Shown here: positions 25,884-32,962 of the stretch, piece by piece | How the letters are laid out: the number at the start of each line of letters is the position of its first letter | How positions within the stretch are numbered: the stretch's first letter is position 1 | Assembly: GCF_015277775.1 (NCBI RefSeq) | Contig: NZ_CP063849.1 | Location: 620,001 to 684,000, forward strand | Reading direction: 5' to 3' | Length of the DNA stretch: 64,000 nucleotides | Origin: Paludibaculum fermentans | Lineage (GTDB): Bacteria > Acidobacteriota > Terriglobia > Bryobacterales > Bryobacteraceae | The notes under the pieces: generated by a model | The model's input: only the letters and a program-made list of their open reading frames with translations | What the model was told of the DNA's origin: nothing | Database searches by the model: none | Program-made: the position numbers and the translations under genes

Positions 25884-26216
25884 AGCCGGAAGGATAGTCC
25901 TGAATGGGCCGGACGGAGTGGGGCAGGGAAGAGACACCTAGGAATGCGGACCGGGGTACCAGTGACCGCACTGAGCCGTGCTGGGTGCCCAGGGCGAGGA
26001 AGTTCTTGTAAGTGGCATAGAAACAGTAATTTGCGGGTTGCATGTCCTTGCGGGAAGCTAGTCCTGAGGCTGTGGTAGCCCCCCTGGCGTAGTGGTTCCA
26101 ACCTAGGGATTCGCTACCTGGTACTGAAGGCGGGGCGAGATCGGGGGGCACAGATATCGCAAGTCTGTGGCCATCTTTGAGGGGAAAGTTTCTGTCAAGT
26201 GATTTAATAAAATCAT

Positions 26217-26243
26217 TCAAGGAATCCGGGGTTGTAACGACAA
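26217..26243 (+). promoter_or_regulatory. Predicted sigma-28 promoter of flagellin 1
   Basis: TCAA, 15 bases, AACGACAA. The element TTTCTGTCAAG lies 28 bp upstream of the -35, exactly as before flagellin 3. Confidence 0.65.
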
Positions 26244-26310
26244 CATGAATGTCCTCGGCGAGTTCAACAAGCTGGACCGAGGGATAGTAAAAAAAGAAGG
26301 AAGAGAATAA
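26244..26310 (+). promoter_or_regulatory. Conserved flagellin leader, copy 1
   Basis: Directly after the -10 box the sequence CATGAATGTCCTCGGCGAG is identical to that before flagellin 3 (29843). An in-frame 21-codon reading frame (26245-26310, MNVLGE then FNKLDRGIVKKEGRE) ends 1 nt before the flagellin ATG; its counterpart at 29844 is MNVLGELKRIDREFKKRN. Its ATG lies where or before transcription should begin, so translation is doubtful. The conserved nucleotides may act as a 5' leader element. Confidence 0.5.
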
Positions 26311-26311
26311 A

Positions 26312-27139
26312 ATGTCGATCTCAATCCAAACCAATAGCGGCAGCCTGATGGCGCTTGACAATCTCCGTGTGAACACCGACTTCCAGTCGAAAACCATCCA
26401 GCGCCTGACCTCGGGCTACCGTATCAACGCTTCCGGCGACGATGCCGCCGGCCTGGCAGTGGCCAACAGCTACCGTTCGCAGGTGGCCGAGCTGAACCAG
26501 GGCATCCGCAACGCGAACGATGGCCTCAGCCAACTCCAGATCGTAGACGGCGGTTTGAACAACATCACGAAGATGGTGGACCGGCTGCGCACTCTGGCGA
26601 CCCAGGCCGCTTCCGACACGTTCAAGGGCGACCTTGCCACACTGGACAACGAGTTCAAGGCGATCCGGACAGAAATCGACCGGCAGGCCGCCAACATCGG
26701 CTTGGTCACCGGCGGCGCCAATGCGCAGTCTGTCGAAGTCTACGTCGGCGGCGGCAGCAGCCAGACGAATTCGATCGTCACGCTCGACCTGACCACGAGC
26801 AGCCTGGTCGACCAGGCCGGTCTCGGGATCGACTCCGACGACCTGCTCTCCAAGGCCGCTGCGAAGACCGCGCTGGACAACCTCACGATCGCCACCGCGA
26901 CCCTTGGCACCATCCAGGGCCAGGTTGGTAGCAGCCAGAACAAGCTGCAGTATGCCGTGAACCTGGCTTCCTCGCAGTCCACCAACATCTCGGCCGCGGA
27001 GTCCCGCATTCGTGATGCTGATGTCGCAGCGGAAGCTTCGAACCTGACCAAGGCGCAGGTCCTGGCGCAGTCCTCCATGGCCGCCCTGGCCCAGGCGAAC
27101 TCCGCCCCCCAGAACGTCCTGACCCTCCTCCGCCAGTAG
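26312..27139 (+). CDS. fliC: Flagellin (paralogue 1)
   Basis: This is a short 275-residue flagellin of the D0-D1-only type. The N-terminal domain contains RLTSGYRINASGDDAAGLAV and LNQGIRNANDGLSQLQIVDG; the C-terminal domain contains AAESRIRDADVAAEASNLTK and SSMAALAQANSAPQNVLTLL. The central variable domain is minimal, about 60 residues. GAAGGAAGAG precedes the ATG. It is one of three close paralogues and carries its own sigma-28 promoter. Confidence 0.97.
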   Translation: MSISIQTNSGSLMALDNLRVNTDFQSKTIQRLTSGYRINASGDDAAGLAVANSYRSQVAELNQGIRNANDGLSQLQIVDGGLNNITKMVDRLRTLATQAASDTFKGDLATLDNEFKAIRTEIDRQAANIGLVTGGANAQSVEVYVGGGSSQTNSIVTLDLTTSSLVDQAGLGIDSDDLLSKAAAKTALDNLTIATATLGTIQGQVGSSQNKLQYAVNLASSQSTNISAAESRIRDADVAAEASNLTKAQVLAQSSMAALAQANSAPQNVLTLLRQ

Positions 27140-27892
27140 TAGGTGCGGGCCGGTCGTTTCCGGTGAGATAAGACCGCCCCGTCCAACTTGCTACGCAGCA
27201 GTCGAGAGAAAAGCTGTTGCGGAGTCCTGAAGGTCCAAACACGATAGGCAACGCTTTGCTCTCCGCGCCTGGAATTTGACGAAGGCGCGGATGGGCCGGA
27301 CGATGCGCGGGACCGAATCAGGGCCGGCAGGTTGGATACGGCCTGAAAGAGCCACGGGGTTGTCTTCCGTACTGAAATCGCAAACCCATTCAGGTTTGTC
27401 TGGGAGATCGTCCGCTTGGACGAGGCCGGGCACGGAGTGTGTCCGGAAGGTTGGTAGAACGCGTCAACCGCTTCCCTACGGGCTGGTGACAGCCTTTCAG
27501 TACATTTACGGCGAGGAAGTTAAGTGCAGAGGATCCCAGATGGCGCGGCCCTCCAGCCGTTCCAAACCGGCAGTCCGATTGGGGTTGCCGATGACGACGG
27601 CCGCGCTCAGGTTCCGGATGATTTCCATATAGCCAGGGTGGGCAACCCGCTCATTCCAGGCTGGGCTTCCTCCAACGTCCTCAACAGATACGGCAAGTGC
27701 GTGAATGACGGGCTGGCGTTGTAGGCCGGTTCCCTCGAGCGAGCACTTGATTCCGGGGGGCTGCTGGCCCTGCTTGCCGCGCCCGTCTACCAGGCAGGAG
27801 CGGCAGGCGAGTTCCGCCGAAGCGCGTGAGTACTTCCGCGACAGCAGCCAGAAGACCAGCCTGGCAGGCATTCCCAGGCACCCAGTCTGGAA

Positions 27893-27910
27893 TTGGCATC
27901 GCATTTGCCA
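27893..27910 (+). promoter_or_regulatory. Predicted sigma-54 promoter upstream of flagellin 2
   Basis: TTGGCATCG and TTTGCCA are spaced with GG at 27895-27896 and GC at 27907-27908 (ten bases between). The same bases form an inverted repeat ATTGGCA-N7-TGCCAAT. The predicted start is 27920, upstream of the sigma-28 promoter. Confidence 0.5.
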
Positions 27911-27936
27911 ATCTTGACTTGATTTAACTGATTTAC

Positions 27937-27963
27937 TAAAGGATTTCCAGGTGGACACGACAA
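27937..27963 (+). promoter_or_regulatory. Predicted sigma-28 promoter of flagellin 2
   Basis: TAAA, 15 bases, CACGACAA. Downstream the leader keeps a diverged TCCTC-GGCG match to the leaders of flagellins 1 and 3 but no ATG. Confidence 0.65.
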
Positions 27964-28030
27964 TTCACTCATCCTCAGGCGCTGACCCGGCAGGGACAGG
28001 CTGGACCGAGAGGATCACGGGGGTAAGGAA

Positions 28031-28858
28031 TTGGCGATCTCAGTCCAAACGAACACCGGCTCTCTGCTGGCCCTGGATAACTTACGTATGAACACTGATT
28101 TTCAGTCCAGGACGATCCAGCGATTGACTTCGGGCTATCGCATCAACGCATCGGGCGACGACGCAGCCGGCTTGGCCGTAGCGAACAGCTACCGCACTGT
28201 AGTGGCTGAACTGAACCAGGGCATCCGCAACGCGAACGACGGGTTGAGTCAACTCCAGATCGTGGACGGGGGTCTCAACAATATCTCCAAGATGGTGGAC
28301 CGTTTGCGCACATTGGCGACCCAGGCCGCCTCGGACACCTTCGTGGGCGATATGAGTAGTCTGAATGACGAATTCAACGCGATTAAGACGGAGATCGACC
28401 GTCAGGCCGCCAACATCGGGCTGACCCCGGAGGGCCCGAACGCCAGGAGTTCGGAAGTGTACGTAGGCGGAGGGAATATCCAGGCGAATTCGATAGTGAC
28501 CCTGGATTTGACCGACACCAGCGTAGTGGATGCCACAGGACTCGGCATCAACGGCGACAACCTCACGAACAAGGCCGCGGCCAAAGCAGCGTTGACACAC
28601 CTCACCAACGCCACCACAACCCTCGGCGTAATCCAAGGCCAAGTAGGCAGCAGCCAGAACAAGCTGCAGTACGCGCTCAACCTGGCCTCATCACAGGCAA
28701 CCAACATCGCGGCGGCCGACTCTCGTATCCGGGACGCGGATATTGCGGCGGAGGCCTCGAATCTGACCAAAGCGCAGGTGTTGCAGCAGTCCTCAATGGC
28801 GGCGCTGGCACAGGCGAATTCCGCACCGCAGTCGATCCTGACGCTGCTCCGGCAGTAG
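28031..28858 (+). CDS. fliC: Flagellin (paralogue 2), TTG start
   Basis: The 275-residue protein is closely similar to the other two flagellins throughout the D0/D1 regions (FQSRTIQRLTSGYRINASGD; AADSRIRDADIAAEASNLTK). The only start that keeps the conserved N-terminus AISVQTNTGS is a TTG at 28031, preceded by GGGGGTAAGGAA. The other two paralogues use ATG. Together with a diverged leader and an extra sigma-54 promoter, this suggests lower or differently timed expression. Confidence 0.94.
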   Translation: MAISVQTNTGSLLALDNLRMNTDFQSRTIQRLTSGYRINASGDDAAGLAVANSYRTVVAELNQGIRNANDGLSQLQIVDGGLNNISKMVDRLRTLATQAASDTFVGDMSSLNDEFNAIKTEIDRQAANIGLTPEGPNARSSEVYVGGGNIQANSIVTLDLTDTSVVDATGLGINGDNLTNKAAAKAALTHLTNATTTLGVIQGQVGSSQNKLQYALNLASSQATNIAAADSRIRDADIAAEASNLTKAQVLQQSSMAALAQANSAPQSILTLLRQ

Positions 28859-29121
28859 GGATCGGATGCTCAGCCCGATGGGTCAAACCACCGGCCAGTC
28901 CAGACCAGCGGTCCCAAGAGACCGGGTATAGAGACGAGTTTGAGTATCGGAATTGGCGATCGCCGGCGCGAGCTGGTGGGTCACCTTGGGCTTTGACAAC
29001 TAGTTTGTTTTCGGCTTCGCAGGGGGAATATCCTGCTGGACCCGGATCCTTGGAATGGCCGTTATTGGCACGTGGGTCCGATAGGAGTCTGGCGCGAGTC
29101 TCCGCGACATTCTGACGAAGC

Positions 29122-29158
29122 CTAGGCCGCGGGCCGGTGATCCGGCTCCGCGGCCTAG
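29122..29158. terminator. Strong stem-loop, possible terminator
   Basis: CTAGGCCGCGG with GCCGG, a 4-nt TGAT loop, then CCGGC, a bulged T and CCGCGGCCTAG: about 16 paired bases. AACTTTTCC follows on the plus strand. It lies 264 nt after the flagellin 2 stop, rather far for a simple terminator of that gene. Confidence 0.55.
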
Positions 29159-29541
29159 AACTTTTCCTTGAAAGGAGAACTGTAGACACCTCGGAGAGGG
29201 GCATTGTGTGGATGGACGCCTGGCGGGTCCCAGAGATCCGGCGGTGCGGCTATTGTCCATGCTTTCCATAAGTTACAGATGGTTGGCGACGGCCCCGGGC
29301 TCGAGTCCGTTCAGCCCTGGGGTGTGTTGCGCCGGCCGGGCGGCGAGCAGGTAGCGGCGGGCGCTTTCCCGAAGCGCTGAGCACTGGCTCGTTGGCCAGA
29401 GCGGAACTACTCGTGTGCCGGGCCTCCGGCGCCTGGCGGGTTCCGGTCCGGTTTGGGATTGGTCTGATTCCGGCGAATCAAAGGATGCGTCCGCATCCAA
29501 CGCTATTTGTGTGCGCGGTCCTCGCGAACACCTAAATTCCC

Positions 29542-29568
29542 TCAAACATAGCCACTCGTGTGCGACAA
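29542..29568 (+). promoter_or_regulatory. Predicted sigma-28 promoter of an orphan small frame
   Basis: TCAA, 15 bases, TGCGACAA. Both boxes match the flagellin promoters. The next start codon is the ATG at 29581, 12 nt after the -10 box, so the transcript would again be nearly leaderless. Confidence 0.55.
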
Positions 29569-29580
29569 AGGACTAAGTAA

Positions 29581-29805
29581 ATGCATAGGCAGTACCACTT
29601 AGGCGGCAGCGGCGGAATCAGGATCCGGATTCGCCGGGTTGGATGGGCCGCGACTGTCCCATATAAAGAAGATGCCGATCCGAACGAACCAGTGAATGCA
29701 GGCGGACGGCAAGGACCGGAGGCGCCGGCTGGAGCGGTGCCCTGGAGCTTTGCCTATCGGATGACGGCGCTGAGCGCCCCCTTCAAATTTCTGTCAAGAG
29801 CCTAA
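29581..29805 (+). CDS. Possible small sigma-28-dependent protein (unknown)
   Basis: A 74-codon frame starts MHRQYHLGGSGGIRIRIRRV and ends just before the flagellin 3 promoter. I do not recognise it. The support is the well-formed sigma-28 promoter 12 nt upstream and AAAGGA eight bases before the ATG (although that AAAGGA may lie upstream of the transcript start). Composition is Gly/Arg/Pro-rich, so a chance frame behind a real promoter is possible. Confidence 0.35.
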   Translation: MHRQYHLGGSGGIRIRIRRVGWAATVPYKEDADPNEPVNAGGRQGPEAPAGAVPWSFAYRMTALSAPFKFLSRA

Positions 29806-29815
29806 AGAAATTTCT

Positions 29816-29842
29816 TAAAGGAAATTGGGTCCCTTGCGACAA
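29816..29842 (+). promoter_or_regulatory. Predicted sigma-28 promoter of flagellin 3
   Basis: TAAA, 15 bases, TGCGACAA, the closest to the local consensus. TTTCTGTCAAG (29788-29798) lies 28 bp upstream of the -35 as in flagellin 1. Confidence 0.7.
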
Positions 29843-29900
29843 CATGAATGTCCTCGGCGAGCTTAAAAGGATCGACCGGGAATTCAAAAAAAGAAATTAA
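29843..29900 (+). promoter_or_regulatory. Conserved flagellin leader, copy 2
   Basis: CATGAATGTCCTCGGCGAG repeats the leader of flagellin 1 exactly. The 18-codon frame 29844-29900 encodes MNVLGELKRIDREFKKRN and ends 14 nt before the flagellin ATG. Differences from copy 1 are mostly conservative (F/L, N/K, K/R, L/I, then invariant DR), but the ATG is at or before the expected transcript start. Confidence 0.5.
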
Positions 29901-29914
29901 AGGGGAGAGTAGAA

Positions 29915-30739
29915 ATGGCGATCTCAGTTCAAACCAATACCGGCTCTTTGATGGCGCTGGACAATCTTCGTACCAACACCGATTTCCAGTCAAAGACCAT
30001 CCAACGGCTGACCTCGGGCTACCGCATCAACGCTTCGGGCGACGACGCGGCTGGTCTTGCCGTGGCCAACAGCTACCGCACGCAGGTTGCCGAACTGAAC
30101 CAGGGCATCCGCAACGCGAACGACGGCCTGAGCCAGCTCCAGATCGTGGACGGCGGCCTGAACAACATTTCCAAGATGGTGGACCGGTTGCGCACTCTGG
30201 CGACCCAGGCCGCTTCCGATACGTTCACGGGCGACCTGACGACGCTGGACGACGAATTCACGGCGATCAAGACGGAAATCGACCGCCAGGCTGCCAACAT
30301 CGGCCTGATCACCGGTGGCGACAATGCCAAGGCCGGCGAAGTGTTCGTGGGCGGCGGCGACACGCAGGCGAACTCGATCGTGACCCTCGATCTGACCGCG
30401 ACCAGTGTGGTTGACTCGGCCGGTCTCGGCGTCGACGGCGATGACCTGACCAGCAAGGCGAACGCCAAGACTGCCCTGACGAACCTGACCGCCGCCACCG
30501 CGACGCTGGGCACGATCCAGGGTCAGGTTGGTAGCAGCCAGAACAAGCTGCAGTATGCCGTCAACCTCGCTTCTTCCCAGTCCACCAACATCTCGGCCGC
30601 TGAGTCCCGCATCCGTGATGCCGATATCGCTGCTGAAGCTTCGAACCTCACCAAGGCTCAGGTTCTGCAGCAGTCCTCGATGGCGGCCCTGGCGCAGGCG
30701 AATTCGGCTCCGCAGTCGGTGCTGACCCTGCTCCGGTAG
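29915..30739 (+). CDS. fliC: Flagellin (paralogue 3)
   Basis: The 274-residue flagellin is nearly identical to paralogue 1 in the N- and C-terminal domains (NANDGLSQLQIVDGGLNNIS; AAESRIRDADIAAEASNLTK) and differs mainly around residues 125-185. AAGGGGAGAG lies before the ATG. It has the best sigma-28 promoter of the three and is probably the main filament subunit. A stem-loop follows 29 nt after the stop codon. Confidence 0.97.
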   Translation: MAISVQTNTGSLMALDNLRTNTDFQSKTIQRLTSGYRINASGDDAAGLAVANSYRTQVAELNQGIRNANDGLSQLQIVDGGLNNISKMVDRLRTLATQAASDTFTGDLTTLDDEFTAIKTEIDRQAANIGLITGGDNAKAGEVFVGGGDTQANSIVTLDLTATSVVDSAGLGVDGDDLTSKANAKTALTNLTAATATLGTIQGQVGSSQNKLQYAVNLASSQSTNISAAESRIRDADIAAEASNLTKAQVLQQSSMAALAQANSAPQSVLTLLR

Positions 30740-30767
30740 TACTTTGGGTTTGTTCTTGACCAATTTT

Positions 30768-30791
30768 GGGGCCGATCTTCGGATCGGCCCC
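30768..30791 (+). terminator. Stem-loop after flagellin 3
   Basis: GGGGCCGATC, a TTCG tetraloop and GATCGGCCCC: ten perfect base pairs with the most stable tetraloop type. It lacks a following T-run, so it may act as a 3'-end stabiliser or attenuator rather than a classical terminator between flagellin 3 and fliD. Confidence 0.65.
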
Positions 30792-30851
30792 ATACGTGCA
30801 TTGTCAGTTGGTTTGGATCGCCGCCCGGCGGGGATGTGAGGAGAGTAAGAT

Positions 30852-32189
30852 ATGTCTTCGAGTAGTGCAATTTTCAGCGGTAACAGCCGCTACGCGAGTG
30901 ACTTTCAGTCAGTGATCGAGAGATCCGTCGCGATCGCGTCGATGCCATTGACACAACTCCAGAATCAGCGGAGCAATACCGCGAGCGAACAAACGGCGAT
31001 CAGCAGCCTGGCCTCCAAGTTCTCGACGCTGCGAACTGCGCTGGACAATATTGATTCGGGAACGACAGCTGCTCCGACGGCGACGCTGAGCAACTCGGCG
31101 GTTGCCCGCGTCACGGCGGCCTCTGGTGCGCAGCCGACGGAAATGAACCTCGAGGTGATCAACCTGGGGTCCTATTCGACATCACTAAGTAATGATGGCC
31201 TGATCAAGGTGACCGATCCCACATCGCAGTCGATCACCAGCGATGAAGTGGCGACGCTCACCATTAATGGCGTGCCGATGGAAATCCATCCGCCGGTGGG
31301 CAGCCTGAACGCGTTGGCGCAGGCGATCAATGAGAAAGGCGCCGGCGTGCAGGCTTCGGTGGTGAACATCGGCGGGCCCGGGGCCGCGGATTACCGTCTG
31401 GCCCTGCGCAGCACCGACCTGGGCGGGGTGACGATCGATCTTTCTGATTCCACAGGCAGCATCGCCACTCAGTACGCCACAGGCACAACCGCGCAATATC
31501 GCGTGAACGGCTTCCCCGCGACCGCGGTGGACAGCACTTCGCGCAAGGTGACGATCGCGCCGGGTGTGACTGCGGAATTGGCAGCGGTGGGTTCGACGGA
31601 CATCTCACTGACACCGAATGCGACCAAGCTTCAGGACTACATCTCCGCCTTCGTGACTGCTTTCAATGCAGCGGGTTCTGAAATCGATACACACCGCGGG
31701 CAGGGGACCGGCGCACTGTCAGGGCAGAGCCTGCCTTCGGAACTGGGCAACACTCTTCGTGAGCTGATGAAGTTCGAAACGACCGGCTCGACGATCAGCA
31801 ATCCGGCTGACCTGGGCTTGTCGCTCGATCGGAACGGCACGCTGCTGTTCAACACTGCCACGTTTGCCACTGCTTTTGCCGACAACAATGATGCTGTTCG
31901 GGGCTTCCTGGGCGGCGAGAGTTCCGGTGGATTCCTGCAGAGCATGAAGGCCACTCTGGACACGGTGGATGGGCTGACGGGCGGGGTATTGACCGATGCC
32001 TCCAGCCAGGTAGCCAAGACGCTCGTGCGGCAAGACGACCAGATCGCCGAGATGCAGAACCGCATTGACGTGATGGAGACCAACCTGAAGGAGCGGATGG
32101 CGGCGTCGGACGCGGCGATCGCCCTTTTGGAACAGCAAGTTACGCTCATTACGGGACTCTTCAGTGCCAACAACAATTCCAACAACTGA
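30852..32189 (+). CDS. fliD: Flagellar filament cap protein FliD
   Basis: FliD (HAP2) caps the filament and guides flagellin polymerisation. The 445 residues carry the FliD N-terminus (SVIERSVAIASMPLTQLQNQ), a central region with FliD C-domain strands, and a C-terminal coiled coil (RQDDQIAEMQNRIDVMETNL, then KERMAASDAAIALLEQQVTL). GAGGAGAGTAAG precedes the ATG. The 3' end overlaps the next gene by 26 nt. Confidence 0.94.
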   Translation: MSSSSAIFSGNSRYASDFQSVIERSVAIASMPLTQLQNQRSNTASEQTAISSLASKFSTLRTALDNIDSGTTAAPTATLSNSAVARVTAASGAQPTEMNLEVINLGSYSTSLSNDGLIKVTDPTSQSITSDEVATLTINGVPMEIHPPVGSLNALAQAINEKGAGVQASVVNIGGPGAADYRLALRSTDLGGVTIDLSDSTGSIATQYATGTTAQYRVNGFPATAVDSTSRKVTIAPGVTAELAAVGSTDISLTPNATKLQDYISAFVTAFNAAGSEIDTHRGQGTGALSGQSLPSELGNTLRELMKFETTGSTISNPADLGLSLDRNGTLLFNTATFATAFADNNDAVRGFLGGESSGGFLQSMKATLDTVDGLTGGVLTDASSQVAKTLVRQDDQIAEMQNRIDVMETNLKERMAASDAAIALLEQQVTLITGLFSANNNSNN

Positions 32190-32508
32190 TGCCGGTGGGG
32201 CCGCGGAAGCTTGCTGGGATGCCTACTATCGGTCCCTGATGGCGATTCTCCAGAGCGAAGACATGCACGCCGCGTTGGCACAGGTTGAGCAGGTTGCGGC
32301 CGCGGTCCAGAAGTATCTTTCGGACGCCCCAACACCCGAGGCACGCGCAAAACGCGCCCAGAGACTCGTGCAGGAATTGGAGGCGGCCCGCCGGTCGGCG
32401 ATCGCTACCCGTGAGCACCTGCGGCAGCAGGTGCAGACAGTCAAACCCACCACCGCATACGCCTCCCAGGGCGGGGGCGAGCACGAACCCTGGTCCACCA
32501 GCCTTTAG
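32164..32508 (+). CDS. FliT-like small helical protein after fliD
   Basis: The 114-residue product follows fliD as FliT-type chaperones commonly do. It is helical (AYYRSLMAILQSEDMHAALA; RLVQELEAARRSAIATREHL), with length like FliT, but the sequence similarity is too weak to be sure. The GTG at 32164 overlaps fliD; a start at the ATG at 32239 would lose the first helix. Confidence 0.6.
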   Translation: MPTTIPTTDAGGAAEACWDAYYRSLMAILQSEDMHAALAQVEQVAAAVQKYLSDAPTPEARAKRAQRLVQELEAARRSAIATREHLRQQVQTVKPTTAYASQGGGEHEPWSTSL

Positions 32509-32515
32509 CGAATTC

Positions 32516-32529
32516 GTCAGAATCTTGAC
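32516..32529. promoter_or_regulatory. FleQ-like activator box upstream of flgB
   Basis: GTCAGAATCTTGAC, one base different from the box at 25842. Its edge lies 65 bp upstream of the flgB -24 element, a plausible distance for an enhancer-binding protein. A half-site CTGACGG follows about 25 bp later. Confidence 0.6.
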
Positions 32530-32592
32530 GGTGATCGTCCGGTTGCTGACGGCGAGCCGGGGATAAAGCCCAGCCGACTTAACAAAACTCAC

Positions 32593-32610
32593 TTGGCATG
32601 CCGATTGCAT
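32593..32610 (+). promoter_or_regulatory. Predicted sigma-54 promoter of flgB-flgC-fliE-fliFGHIJ
   Basis: TTGGCATG-N4-TTGCAT, with GG at 32595-32596 and GC at 32607-32608. It is the best sigma-54 match in the window. The predicted start at 32620 leaves 4 nt before the flgB ATG at 32624. An in-frame ATG at 32609 overlaps the -12 box and can be excluded as a start. Confidence 0.8.
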
Positions 32611-32623
32611 GTCAGCAAGTGTT

Positions 32624-32962
32624 ATGGTCGACAAACTCGCTGAAGGTATCGAGCGATACATGGATCTGGTGGCACTGCGCCAGCGCCTGGTCAGTGCCAA
32701 CATTGCGAACGCGGAGACCCCGAACTACCGGACGAAGGACGTGGATTTCGCGTCCCAAATGCAGTCCGTGCTGGAAGGGGATCAACCCAAAATCTCAGAA
32801 CCCGCGGGTCTTGCGGCCAAGTCCGACGGCAACAACGTCAGCATGGAGCGCGAGATGCGCCTGCTGTCTGAGAACGCGATGCGATTCCAGATCGCCTCGA
32901 CACTCCTGAAGACCGAAGTGCGTCAAATCAAAACGGCCATCCAGGAGGGTAAAGGCGCATGA
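32624..32962 (+). CDS. flgB: Proximal rod protein FlgB
   Basis: FlgB is a proximal rod subunit. The 112 residues contain the rod signature RLVSANIANAETPNYRTKDV and the C-terminal FlgB helix (NAMRFQIASTLLKTEVRQIK). The start MVDKLAEGIE fits other FlgB proteins and is set by the sigma-54 promoter, whose start site is 4 nt upstream. There is no Shine-Dalgarno in such a short leader. The stop overlaps flgC (ATGA). Confidence 0.95.
   Translation: MVDKLAEGIERYMDLVALRQRLVSANIANAETPNYRTKDVDFASQMQSVLEGDQPKISEPAGLAAKSDGNNVSMEREMRLLSENAMRFQIASTLLKTEVRQIKTAIQEGKGA

Larger units (their letters stand above)
25477..26311. other. motB-fliC1 intergenic region (835 nt)
   Basis: No convincing gene lies here; frames on both strands have poor composition and no supporting start site. 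The region holds two GTCA-N6-TGAC boxes (25842, 25870), a copy of the CTAATTTCCGCTAAA element (25821), the upstream element TTTCTGTCAAG (26189), the fliC1 sigma-28 promoter (26217) and the conserved leader (26244-26310). The stretch 25890-26180 contains nothing I can name. Confidence 0.6.
27140..28030. other. Flagellin 1-2 intergenic region (891 nt)
   Basis: No supported gene. Reading frames of 75-150 codons on both strands have no family resemblance, no promoter or ribosome-binding site at their starts and codon use unlike their neighbours. The last 140 nt hold a sigma-54 promoter (27893), a sigma-28 promoter (27937) and the flagellin 2 leader. The rest is unexplained. Confidence 0.5.
28859..29580. 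other. Flagellin 2-3 intergenic region, first part (722 nt)
   Basis: No supported gene. It holds a strong stem-loop (29122-29158) and, at its end, a sigma-28 promoter (29542-29568) that reads into the small frame at 29581. Minus-strand frames here are Arg/Pro-rich and look like chance. Confidence 0.5.

Noticed and set aside
25864-26397. 177-codon minus-strand frame across the fliC1 leader, with a similar LAEDIHVV segment before flagellin 3
   Set aside because: The similarity comes from the conserved plus-strand leader; the frame runs into flagellin coding sequence and has no start signal.
27506-27958. 150-codon minus-strand frame in the flagellin 1-2 gap
   Set aside because: No recognisable family, no promoter or ribosome-binding site, and it covers the flagellin 2 promoters.
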